NCBI GenBank assembly: GCA_016220085.1
Contig: JACRIN010000070.1
Location: forward strand, 1 to 39,052
DNA from: Planctomycetota bacterium
GTDB lineage: Bacteria; Planctomycetota; UBA1135; GCA-002686595
Direction: 5' to 3'
Length of the DNA: 39,052 nt
Positions 19,282 through 26,735 of this stretch are shown one piece after another (position 1 is the first letter of the stretch; each line of letters starts with the position of its first letter). The notes below the pieces were generated by a model, which was not told where the DNA came from, did not search any database, and saw nothing but the letters and a program-made list of their open reading frames with translations. The position numbers and the translations under genes are program-made.

Positions 19282-20844
19282 TCAGTGCCCCGGCCAATCC
19301 GACGGCGACCAGTAGAAGTCCCAGTTCGGTCCGCGGAACCACGTGCCGACGACCGTCAGCAGCACGAAGCCGCACAGGAAGCAGGTGAAGAGTCCGAGCG
19401 CTCCGGCCCGCGTCGATTGGTGACGCTTGACGAGCCAGATCGAGTACGCCGCGTAGATCGCTGTCAGCACCGTGCCCGGGTTGAACACCGTGATCCAGAG
19501 CTGCGCGATGTCGGGGATCCACTCGCGCAACCAGCCGTAGCGGATCGCGAACGCTTCGACCGCGAGCGCCGCGCCGAAACCGACGAACAGCGCTTGCAGC
19601 ACGAGCGCCTTGCCGCCCGGACCGCCGAACCACTCGCCGGTGCCGTCCTTCTCGCGATCGAGGTACGGGATCAGGCCGAGACCGAGCAGCACGATCCCGG
19701 GGATGCCGACGCCACCCATGAACGCGGAGTAGGCAACGAGTTCTTGCAACCCGAGGAAGTACCACGGCGCTTTCGCTGGATTCTCGGGCACCTGCGGGTT
19801 CGCGAGCTCCTTCAGCGGTGCGTCGCTGACCAGCGCGAGCGCGACGCAGATCGCGATCGTCAACATCGTGACCGCGAGCTCCGCGTAGAAGAGGTGCGGC
19901 ATCGACGGCACGGTGTTCTCCGGCCCGCGCGCGACCGCGCCGCTCTTGCCGCGGACGACCGCGGCGAGCTGGTAGGTCTTACGCGGCTCTTCGGTGAACA
20001 CCGGATAGTCCGCGGCGTGCACCGGACCCAGGCGACGTTCGGCGTCGACCGGACGCACGAGCCCGCCGTCCTTGCGGATGCGCCAGAAGTGCACCGAGAG
20101 CAGTGCGACGAGCCCGAGCGGCAGGATCATCACGTGCAGCAGGTAGAAACGGATCAACGCCTCTTCGCCGACCGTGTCGGAGCCGAGCAGCAAGAGCTTC
20201 TGCAACCCGCCGACGTCGAAGGTCTCGGTCATGCCGAGCGCGTCAGTGACCTCGCGCGGCGACTGCGCGATGTTCGCGCCGATCGTGATCGCCCAGTACG
20301 CGAGCTGATCCCACGGCAGTAGGTAACCGGTGAACGAGAGGCCGAGCGTGAGCACCAACAGCCCCATCCCGATCAGCCAATTGAACTCGCGCGGAGCTCG
20401 ATACGCGGCCGTGTAGAACGCCCGCGCCATGTGCAAGATCACCGTGAGCACCATCACGTTGGCCGCCCAGCGGTGGATGTTGCGGATCAAGTTCCCGGTC
20501 GGAACGACGAAGGCGATGTCCTTCATCGAGTCGTACGCGATCGCGGGGTGCGGTTTGTAATAGAACATCAGCAGCACGCCCGTGATCAGCGTGATCAGGA
20601 ACGCGGCGAGCGAAGCGATCCCGAGGCCCATCGTCGCGGTCCACCGCAAGCTCCAGCGGTGCGTGCGCACCGGATGCAAGTGCAGGAAGACGTTGCCGAA
20701 CACGAACGTCGAGCGCGTGCGATCGGTGTTCGGCTTGCCGCCGCGGAACGCGCTGTCCTTCACGCGCGCCGGCGTCGCGCGCAGGTTCGCGAAGAAGCGC
20801 CGCAGCGCGCCTTGCTTCTCGGGAGGCGGAGCGAAGACGACCAT
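19282..20844 (-). CDS. Cytochrome b of a bc/b6f-type complex, b6 and subunit IV parts fused
   Basis: The 520-residue integral membrane protein contains the four heme-b histidines His124, His138, His237 and His252. The spacing of 13 and 14 intervening residues resembles cytochrome b6 more than mitochondrial-type cytochrome b. The C-terminal part is equivalent to subunit IV, with AKAPWYFLGLQELV (359-370) where the quinol-site PEWY motif is expected; here it is APWY. Further helices run to the C-terminus. With the Rieske protein it should oxidise or reduce the quinone pool. The ATG at 20844 is two bases after the Rieske stop; a longer frame upstream is the Rieske gene read in another frame. Confidence 0.92.
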   Translation of the reverse strand: MVVFAPPPEKQGALRRFFANLRATPARVKDSAFRGGKPNTDRTRSTFVFGNVFLHLHPVRTHRWSLRWTATMGLGIASLAAFLITLITGVLLMFYYKPHPAIAYDSMKDIAFVVPTGNLIRNIHRWAANVMVLTVILHMARAFYTAAYRAPREFNWLIGMGLLVLTLGLSFTGYLLPWDQLAYWAITIGANIAQSPREVTDALGMTETFDVGGLQKLLLLGSDTVGEEALIRFYLLHVMILPLGLVALLSVHFWRIRKDGGLVRPVDAERRLGPVHAADYPVFTEEPRKTYQLAAVVRGKSGAVARGPENTVPSMPHLFYAELAVTMLTIAICVALALVSDAPLKELANPQVPENPAKAPWYFLGLQELVAYSAFMGGVGIPGIVLLGLGLIPYLDREKDGTGEWFGGPGGKALVLQALFVGFGAALAVEAFAIRYGWLREWIPDIAQLWITVFNPGTVLTAIYAAYSIWLVKRHQSTRAGALGLFTCFLCGFVLLTVVGTWFRGPNWDFYWSPSDWPGH

Positions 20845-20846
20845 CG

Positions 20847-21326
20847 TCAGGCCTTCGTGCCCGGCGGCACGCTCGCGTCCTCGTCGACCATGCAATCCGA
20901 ACCGTCGACGGTCACTTTGCGCCACGGCAACGGCGCGGGCGCCGGTCCCTTGGTCACCGCTCCGTCGGCGGCGAAGCGCGAGCCGTGGCACGGACACTCG
21001 AAGCCCGTCGCGTTCGGCTTGACGATGCAGCCGAGGTGCGTGCACACGATCGAGACGGCGTGCACGCCTTCCTTGTCACGGAACAGCGCCACCGAGCGGC
21101 CGGGCGGGACGAAGGCCTGACCCTCGGGGAGGTTCTCGGGCAGCGTCACCTTGAACTTGCGCGACGGCGAAGAGAGCACCGCGGCCTTCGGCAAGCGCGC
21201 GATGCCGAGCGTCGCGAACACGCCGGTCGCCGCCGCCGCCCAGAGCGACGCCTTCCCGAGGAAATCGCGGCGCGGCAGAGGCTCGGGATCGAGGCGGGAC
21301 GGCTTGACGGGATCGTTCGAGCTCAT
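20847..21326 (-). CDS. Rieske [2Fe-2S] protein
   Basis: The 159-residue subunit has a Tat-like anchor ([20 protein letters not shown], residues 17-36) and the two Rieske cluster motifs CTHLGC and CPCHGSRF, which supply two Cys and two His ligands. The two additional cysteines in these motifs are placed for the usual disulfide. It accepts an electron from quinol in the bc complex and hands it to the cytochrome c. Its ATG overlaps the stop of the small Cys-rich gene (ATGA). Confidence 0.95.
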   Translation of the reverse strand: MSSNDPVKPSRLDPEPLPRRDFLGKASLWAAAATGVFATLGIARLPKAAVLSSPSRKFKVTLPENLPEGQAFVPPGRSVALFRDKEGVHAVSIVCTHLGCIVKPNATGFECPCHGSRFAADGAVTKGPAPAPLPWRKVTVDGSDCMVDEDASVPPGTKA

Positions 21327-21598
21327 GCTTCGGGCTCCAGGTCACAGGTTTCCGAACGAGCGAGCGCGAGCTCTCCCGTCGCGTAATTTGGCGCGCAACG
21401 CGTCGTGCACGCTCCGCACGCGCTCGGCAACGCGCGTTCTTCCGCGCCCCACGCCGCGCCCGCGTCGAGGTCGGAGATCGGCACGAGCCCCGCGTCGGGG
21501 CCCAGCAACGAAGAGAGGCCGAGGAGGTCGCGGCGCGCGCCGTGCGCTCGACTCGGTTGCGCTTCGTGGTCGTGCGGATCGGAAGCGTGCGGGCTCAT
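21323..21598 (-). CDS. Unknown 91-residue Cys-rich protein of the bc-molybdoenzyme operon
   Basis: This reading frame is joined by ATGA overlaps at both ends, to the flavoprotein stop and to the Rieske start, which strongly supports translation. The product begins with a His/Asp-rich stretch ([20 protein letters not shown]), followed by [13 protein letters not shown]. It ends with a cysteine group CGACTTRC (Cys61, 64, 68) and Cys85. The four cysteines could hold a metal or Fe-S cluster. There is no hydrophobic helix, so the RR pair is not a convincing Tat signal. I do not recognise the family. Its position suggests a subunit or assembly factor linking the flavoprotein to the bc complex. Confidence 0.7.
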   Translation of the reverse strand: MSPHASDPHDHEAQPSRAHGARRDLLGLSSLLGPDAGLVPISDLDAGAAWGAEERALPSACGACTTRCAPNYATGELALARSETCDLEPEA

Positions 21599-23517
21599 GC
21601 GCTCCTCCAGGTCGTGCAGAAGGTCGTGCGCTCCATCGCGATGGCCTCGGTCGGGCAACGCATCGCGCAGAGCGCGCAACGAATGCAGCGATCCTCGTCC
21701 TTGAGGATCGCCGTGTTCTCCTCGAGTTCGATGTCCGCGCCGAGCTCCGCGCGCACCGTGCTCGCGAGCGCGTCGCCGCCGTCGAGACCTGCGAGCGCGA
21801 CGAGCTTGAGGCACTGCGTCGGACACACGTCGACGCAGCCTCCGCACAGCACGCAGCGCGCGCCGTCGAACACCGGTGCGACGCCGCAGTCGAGGCAACG
21901 CGAGGCCTCGCGCCGCGCCGCGGCTTCGTCGTAACCGAGCTCGACCACCGTGTCCTGGCTCGTCAAGCGGTGCTCCGGCTCCAGCGTTGGCACCGCGACG
22001 CGCCGCAACGACTCGTAACCGCGCTCGCGCCGATAGCCTGCGAGCACGACGTGAGCCGTGGTCGCGTCGGCGATCAACTTGCGTTGCGTGAGTTGCTCGT
22101 AGATCGAGCGCGCCGCCGCCTTGCCCGACGCGACCGCGTCGATCAAGAGCCGCGTACCGTGCGCGAGGTCGCCCGCGACGAAGACGTTCGGCGCCGTGGT
22201 CAAGAGCGTCCTGGCATCGACCTTCGGCCACCCGGGCCGCAGCTCCTGCACGTCCGCGCCGCCGTCGCGCAGGAAACCGAGGTTCGGCAGTTGGCCGACC
22301 GCGAGCAGCACGGTGTCGCACTCGATCACGCGGCGCTCGGAGTCGTCGAAGACCGGCGCGAAGCGGCGGTTCGCGTCGAAGACGCTCGTGCAGCGGCGCA
22401 CCAGCACGCCGGTGACCGCGCCGTCGCTCGAGCGTTGGATCTCGAGCGGCCCCCAGCCGTTCAAGCGCTCGATGCCCTCCTCGTCGCCTTCGACGATCTC
22501 GAGCGTGTCCGCCGGCATGTCGTCGAGCGACTCCAGCGACGCCAAGTACACCTTTCCGCCCGCGTCGAACCGCCGCGCGGTGCGCGCGACGTCGAACGCC
22601 GTCTGCCTCGCGACCGTCCGCGCGACGTCGAACGCGACGTTGCCGCCGCCGATCACCAGCACGCGGCGACCGAGGTCGACGCTCTCGCCGAGCGCGACCG
22701 CGCGGAGCATATCGACGCCGCCGTACACGCGCGGTCCGACTTCGCCGGGCAATCCGAGGCCGCGGCTCGACTTCGCGCCGACGGCGATCAGCACCGCCGC
22801 GTGCTTGCGACGCAGCTCGGAGAAAGACACGTCCTTGCCGACGGTCACGCCGCAGCGCACCGTCACGCCCAGCGCCTCGATCACTGCGACCTCGCGCCGA
22901 ATCAGCTCGCGCGGCAACCGATACGCCGGCACGCCGACCGCGAGCATGCCCGCAGCGACCGGCTCGGTCTCGTAGACGACCGGCTGGAAGCCCAGGAGCG
23001 CCAGATCGTGCGCCGCCGAGAGACCCGCCGGGCCCGCGCCGATGATCGCGATCGTCTCGCCGTTCGCCGGAACGAAGCGTCCCGCGACACTCGCGCGCAG
23101 CAACGCTGCGAGCTCCTCCGGACCCGCGCCGAGCACCGGCTCGTGCTCGCGCAGCGCCGCGAGCACGTCGTCGGGCGGACGCGCTTCCGGCCCGAAGCGG
23201 TCGCACACGAAGCGCTTGAGGGCACGGATCGCGACCGGCTTGTCGTGCCCGACCAGACTGCCGTCGTCGTCGACGCGCGGTACGCGTCCGCGCCGGCAGT
23301 TGGCCTCGCACGGCGCGCCGCAGATGCGTCCGCAGATCGACGCGAAGGGATTCGGTCCGCGCGCGATCAGGTAGGCGTCCTCGAACCGCCCTTCGGCGAT
23401 TGCGCGCACGTATCCACGCGCGTCGGTGCGCACCGGACACGCGGTCTGACAAGCGACCAGCTCGCGGTGGTACGCCTCACCGGGAACATCGACTCGCATC
23501 CGGATCGTGTCGAGCAC
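21595..23517 (-). CDS. GltD-like NAD(P)/FAD oxidoreductase with 4Fe-4S clusters
   Basis: The 640-residue flavoprotein has three parts. The N-terminal Cys-rich domain (Cys23, 27, 62, 66, 70, 74) is as in glutamate synthase small subunits. Next are two Rossmann folds, FAD (IAIIGAGPAGLSAAHDLAL, from 156) and NAD(P) (VLVIGGGNVAFDVAR, from 287). The C-terminus has an additional CLDCG pair and two ferredoxin-like motifs (CVLCGGCVDVC, CIRCALCAMRC). It probably exchanges electrons between NAD(P)H and Fe-S clusters coupled to the quinone or bc complex. Anammox bc gene sets also carry such modules, as I recall. The GTG at 23517 has GAAGGGA eight bases upstream and is preferred to the ATG at 23499. A 12-residue duplication follows the NAD(P) glycine loop. 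Confidence 0.88.
   Translation of the reverse strand: MLDTIRMRVDVPGEAYHRELVACQTACPVRTDARGYVRAIAEGRFEDAYLIARGPNPFASICGRICGAPCEANCRRGRVPRVDDDGSLVGHDKPVAIRALKRFVCDRFGPEARPPDDVLAALREHEPVLGAGPEELAALLRASVAGRFVPANGETIAIIGAGPAGLSAAHDLALLGFQPVVYETEPVAAGMLAVGVPAYRLPRELIRREVAVIEALGVTVRCGVTVGKDVSFSELRRKHAAVLIAVGAKSSRGLGLPGEVGPRVYGGVDMLRAVALGESVDLGRRVLVIGGGNVAFDVARTVARQTAFDVARTARRFDAGGKVYLASLESLDDMPADTLEIVEGDEEGIERLNGWGPLEIQRSSDGAVTGVLVRRCTSVFDANRRFAPVFDDSERRVIECDTVLLAVGQLPNLGFLRDGGADVQELRPGWPKVDARTLLTTAPNVFVAGDLAHGTRLLIDAVASGKAAARSIYEQLTQRKLIADATTAHVVLAGYRRERGYESLRRVAVPTLEPEHRLTSQDTVVELGYDEAAARREASRCLDCGVAPVFDGARCVLCGGCVDVCPTQCLKLVALAGLDGGDALASTVRAELGADIELEENTAILKDEDRCIRCALCAMRCPTEAIAMERTTFCTTWRSA
22564..22635 (-). 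repeat. 36-bp in-frame tandem duplication at the NAD(P) site of the flavoprotein gene
   Basis: Residues 295-306 (AFDVARTVARQT) and 307-318 (AFDVARTARRFD) are consecutive copies. The unit is the conserved helix right after GGGN in GltD-type proteins, so this helix is present twice. Confidence 0.8.
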
Positions 23518-23542
23518 TGGAGCCGTCCCTTCGTCCCGCGCG

Positions 23543-24037
23543 TCAGCGCGTGCTCCGACGTTGGGTCTTGCGTCCGGTCGTGCTCGCGCGCGAGCTCCGT
23601 GCGCGACGCGTGGTCTTCGCCGCCCCAACGCGTCTGCGCTCGTCGTACACACCGATCTCGTGCAGCGTCGTCGCGGCGAGGAAGTCGAGCTGACGGCTGC
23701 GGATGCCGCTTTGGAACTCGTGCGCCGGACAAGTCCTGTCGTCGCTGCAGGCTCCGCCGCCGAGCAAGCATTGCGCGCGCAGGATCGGGTCTTCGAGCAC
23801 GCGGCACAGGTCGAGCAGAGTCACGCTCTTCGGATCGATCGCGAGGCTCACGCCGCCGCCGATCCCTCTCTGTGCGGAGACGTATCCGCTGCGCGAAAGT
23901 CGGTGCAGGATCTTCGCGAGGTACGGGCCCGGGATCGACGTCGCCGCGGCGATCTCGTGGACACTCACGGGCCCGCCCGCCCGGGCTGCGACGTAACCGA
24001 GCGCCGTCGCCGCGTAGCCAACCATGGGTGTGAGCAT
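23543..24037 (-). CDS. Rrf2-family transcription regulator with Fe-S cysteines
   Basis: The 164-residue protein has the Rrf2 winged helix: VSVHEIAAATSIPGPYLAKILHRLSRSGYVSAQRGIGGGVSLA, residues 24-66. It is followed by Cys90, Cys97 and Cys103 (C-x6-C-x5-C), the position and near spacing of the cluster ligands of IscR, NsrR and RirA. It probably senses nitric oxide, redox or iron state through an Fe-S cluster. A basic Arg/Thr-rich tail of about 30 residues is added at the C-terminus. It is the first gene of the bc-molybdoenzyme operon, 25 bases before the flavoprotein, so autoregulation of the whole operon is likely. TAGGAG precedes the ATG. A second ATG four codons in is possible. Confidence 0.88.
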   Translation of the reverse strand: MLTPMVGYAATALGYVAARAGGPVSVHEIAAATSIPGPYLAKILHRLSRSGYVSAQRGIGGGVSLAIDPKSVTLLDLCRVLEDPILRAQCLLGGGACSDDRTCPAHEFQSGIRSRQLDFLAATTLHEIGVYDERRRVGAAKTTRRARSSRASTTGRKTQRRSTR

Positions 24038-24068
24038 CGTTCGAGACTCCTATTGACGACTTTCCGGT

Positions 24069-24080
24069 CCAGAAGTCTGG
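24069..24080. promoter_or_regulatory. Candidate operator palindrome upstream of the Rrf2 gene
   Basis: CCAGAAGTCTGG is a 5-bp inverted repeat with a 2-base centre, 31 bases before the regulator's ATG in the divergent gap to moaA (24038-24303). Position suits an autoregulatory site. The sequence does not match a known NsrR or IscR consensus, so this is a weak call. Confidence 0.3.
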
Positions 24081-24287
24081 TTGTCGATCCGTACGTCGCC
24101 GTAGCCCATGCGCCGAACGGCGGAGCCGGAGTCCGAAGTGATGCGCAGCTCGGGCCTACGCGCGACCCGGTCGAGCGGCGTTTCGCGCGCGGCGCGACGT
24201 CGCTCGGCTCCGCCGCCTCTCGCAGCGTTCGACCCGCGGTCGCCGCGCCTCGGACCATGAAACGAGACCGGGTCGCGGTTCGGGCGT

Positions 24288-24293
24288 TATGCT
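24288..24293 (+). promoter_or_regulatory. Candidate -10 element for moaA
   Basis: TATGCT ends 10 bases before the ATG at 24304. If used, the transcript would start within a few bases of the start codon (nearly leaderless), which agrees with the absence of a Shine-Dalgarno sequence. Confidence 0.35.
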
Positions 24294-24303
24294 CGCAAGC
24301 GCG

Positions 24304-25326
24304 ATGAACGTGCTCGACACGCTGCAGCGACCGCTGCGCAACCTGCGACTCTCGGTCACCGACCGCTGCAACCTCCGTTGCGCGTACTGCATGCCCGAGG
24401 AGGAGTACAGGTGGCTGCCGAAGCGCAGCATCCTTTCGTTCGAGGAGATCGCGCGGCTGGTCGCCGTGTTCACTTCGCTCGGCGTCGACAAGGTGCGGAT
24501 CACCGGCGGCGAGCCGCTGCTCCGACGCGAGCTCGCGAGCCTCGTCCGCTTGCTCGCCGCGAGTCCGCGCCTCACCGATCTCGCGCTAACGACCAACGGC
24601 GTGCTGCTCGACCAACAGGCGCGCGAGCTCCGCGACGCAGGACTGCGGCGCGTGACGGTCAGTCTCGACACGTTGCAACCCGCGACGTTCCGCGCGCTCG
24701 CGCGGCGCGACGACCTCGAGCGCGTGCTCGCCGGCATCCGCGCCGCGCGCGACGCAGGCTTCGGCGAGCTCAAGCTCGACACGGTGATGCTCAAAGGCAC
24801 CAACGACGGCGAGCTCTGCGACTTGCTCGAGTACGCGAAGTCGGTCGGCGCCGAGCTGCGCTACATCGAGTACATGGACGTCGGCGGCGCGACGCGTTGG
24901 CGCCCCGAGCACGTGCTCTCGCGCGCGGAGGTGCTCGAACGGCTCACCCAGCGCTACGGCGCGATCGAGCCGGTGCGCGAAGTCTCCACGGCGCCCGCCG
25001 AACGTTTCCGACTCGCCGACGGAACGGTCTTCGGCATCATCGCGTCGACCACTGCGCCGTTCTGTCGCTCGTGCGATCGCAGCCGCCTGACCGCCGACGG
25101 GATGTGGTACCGCTGCCTCTACGCGACCGTCGGCACGAACTTGCGCGACATGCTGCGCTCGGACGCGAGCGATGCCGAAGTCGCCGAGTTCATCGCGTCG
25201 AGCTGGCGCGCGCGCGCCGATCGCGGCGCCGAAGAGCGGCTCGCCGAGCTCTCACGCGGCGCGTTCGTCGGCCGCGAGGAGCTCGCGCAGAATCCGCACC
25301 TCGAGATGCACAAACGCGGCGGATAG
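24304..25326 (+). CDS. moaA: GTP 3',8-cyclase MoaA
   Basis: MoaA is the radical-SAM enzyme that converts GTP to 3',8-cyclo-GTP, the first step of molybdopterin synthesis. The 340-residue product has the SAM-cluster motif CNLRCAYC (residues 23-30), VRITGGEPLLR, and the second C-terminal cluster motif CRSCDRSRL...CLYA. It also ends in the Gly-Gly (KRGG) required in the family. It is divergent from the Rrf2-led operon whose alpha subunit needs this cofactor. An ATG at 24289 would add five residues but overlaps the likely -10 element. No other moa or moe genes are in the window. Confidence 0.96.
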   Translation: MNVLDTLQRPLRNLRLSVTDRCNLRCAYCMPEEEYRWLPKRSILSFEEIARLVAVFTSLGVDKVRITGGEPLLRRELASLVRLLAASPRLTDLALTTNGVLLDQQARELRDAGLRRVTVSLDTLQPATFRALARRDDLERVLAGIRAARDAGFGELKLDTVMLKGTNDGELCDLLEYAKSVGAELRYIEYMDVGGATRWRPEHVLSRAEVLERLTQRYGAIEPVREVSTAPAERFRLADGTVFGIIASTTAPFCRSCDRSRLTADGMWYRCLYATVGTNLRDMLRSDASDAEVAEFIASSWRARADRGAEERLAELSRGAFVGREELAQNPHLEMHKRGG

Positions 25327-25519
25327 CCGCGCGTCCAAGAGCTCGGGTCGCGCATCACCGACGCTGCGATCCGCTCCGCGCACGACCGAGTCGCGCTCGA
25401 AGCAGCCCGCATCGGGCGCGGCCGTTAGCACGGGCAGCGATGGCGCTCGCGTGCCGACGCGCGAGCCCAGGATCGACCCCGCGCACCGCCGCGACGGATC
25501 GCAGGGGCGCGCGGTGTTT

Positions 25520-25587
25520 GGCCGGGCGTGGCCATCGGCCAGACGTGGTCATCCGCCAGGCGCGGTGATCGGCCGGGCGTGAAGCCG
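25520..25587. repeat. Four tandem 17-bp repeats between convergent genes
   Basis: Four units at exact 17-base spacing, consensus GGCC(G/A)G(G/A)CGTGG(C/T)CATC, start at 25520, 25537, 25554 and 25571. They fill part of the gap between moaA and the convergent regulator gene (25327-25596), which has no other feature that I can support. The GGCC/TGGCCA blocks can pair, so a terminator role is possible. Confidence 0.65.
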
Positions 25588-25596
25588 TTCGAGCGA

Positions 25597-26541
25597 TCAG
25601 CCCGCCGGCTCGACGCTCGCGGCCGGCTTCGGCGCTGCGACCCGCGAGCCCGCGAGCCCGCGCGCGAACGCGGCGAGCTCGACCATCGAGCCGACGATCA
25701 GCACGTTGTCGCGACCGACCAGACCGAGCGCCGGCGCGCCTCGGCCGCCGAGCACCACGTAGGTCCCGGTCGGCGCGAGTTCGTTCGCGAGCTCGACCGC
25801 CTCTCGCGCGGCGATCTCGCCGGGCTGCTCGAGGCTCGACGCGCACCAGACGAGCTTCGGACGCGACGCTTGGATCACTTCGCGCACCGCGGCGAGCGGC
25901 GTGTCCGGCCCGAGGTTCTTGTCGCGCCAGCCGGCCTCGGCGAGGACGGCCGCGCAGGCGAGACTCGGCAGCAGATACGGATCGCCGCTCGGCGCGTAGC
26001 CGACCGCGGTCCACGCGTCCTCGGGCGCGGGCGGCAACAGCGAGCGAAGGTAACCCAGCGACTGGATCGCGATGTCGGTTGCGCGGTGCTCGACGGCGAT
26101 CCCCTTCTCGTCGTGCTTCCAGAGCTCGCCGACGTGCTCGAGCGCGGCGTGGATCGGACCGTCGCAGAGCGCGGCGAAGCCGACGCCGGAGAGGTAGCGC
26201 TGAACGAGATACGCGCGCGCGCCGATCGCGTTCTCGGCGAGCAGCTGCTCCAGGAACGGCTCCTGCGCGCCGGGCGAGATCGAACGCGCGTCGCTCGTCG
26301 GCAAACCGAGGATCTCGGGATGCGCGAGCGTGAAACGCTGCGCGCGCACGAAGCGCACCGCCTCGTGCAGCGGGATGCGACGGTGACCGCCGGCGGTTCG
26401 CACGGCGATCAGGCGGCCGTCGTCGACCCAGCGCTTCAGCGACGACTCGCTGACCCCGATCGCGTCCGCCAAGTCCTTGGGGGACAGGAACGGAGCGCCG
26501 TCGGACGACTGAACGATTCGATTGGATTCCACGGTGCTCAT
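25597..26541 (-). CDS. MerR/CarH-like regulator with degenerate cobalamin-binding domain
   Basis: The 314-residue protein has an N-terminal MerR/excisionase-type helix-turn-helix (FLSPKDLADAIGVSESSLKRW, VRTAGGHRRIP). A helical cap domain follows, holding Trp141-x9-Glu151-His152, the signature of the CarH/LitR light sensors. A Rossmann-like domain comes next (AVGYAPSGDPYLLPSL..., GWRDKNLGPDTP). In CarH this domain carries D-x-H-x-x-G, with His binding cobalt. Here the sequence is D187-P-Y189-L-L-P192, so the lower ligand is missing. It may be B12-independent or bind cobalamin differently. It lies downstream of the 2OG oxygenase gene with a 194-base gap that is locally less GC-rich and may hold its own promoter. 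Confidence 0.82.
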   Translation of the reverse strand: MSTVESNRIVQSSDGAPFLSPKDLADAIGVSESSLKRWVDDGRLIAVRTAGGHRRIPLHEAVRFVRAQRFTLAHPEILGLPTSDARSISPGAQEPFLEQLLAENAIGARAYLVQRYLSGVGFAALCDGPIHAALEHVGELWKHDEKGIAVEHRATDIAIQSLGYLRSLLPPAPEDAWTAVGYAPSGDPYLLPSLACAAVLAEAGWRDKNLGPDTPLAAVREVIQASRPKLVWCASSLEQPGEIAAREAVELANELAPTGTYVVLGGRGAPALGLVGRDNVLIVGSMVELAAFARGLAGSRVAAPKPAASVEPAG

Positions 26542-26735
26542 GGTCGGGCTCTCGTGCAGGACTGCCTCTTCTCGGTATTGATAAGGCCGCTGATAGGCTG
26601 AGCGCAAGCAGCTTTCTCGCGTTGACGCGAGCGTATGATGCCCGATTTGGACGTTTACAACAGGGAAACCGGCCAAGCCGCGCCAGCGGGGTCTCGAGGG
26701 CCGCGCGCAACCCACGGCTGGCTCCCGAACCCGGG

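Noticed and set aside
21323..23452. A 709-codon minus-strand frame read as one large protein
   Set aside because: Only its last 91 codons look coding; the rest is the flavoprotein gene read in a wrong frame, with Arg/Ala-rich composition.
24289..24303. Earlier ATG for moaA
   Set aside because: It adds five non-conserved residues and overlaps the likely -10 element TATGCT.
26542..26735. TTGCGC and TATCAA at 18-base spacing as a promoter for the CarH-like gene
   Set aside because: Both hexamers match consensus poorly and several other pairs in this less GC-rich patch are equally good.
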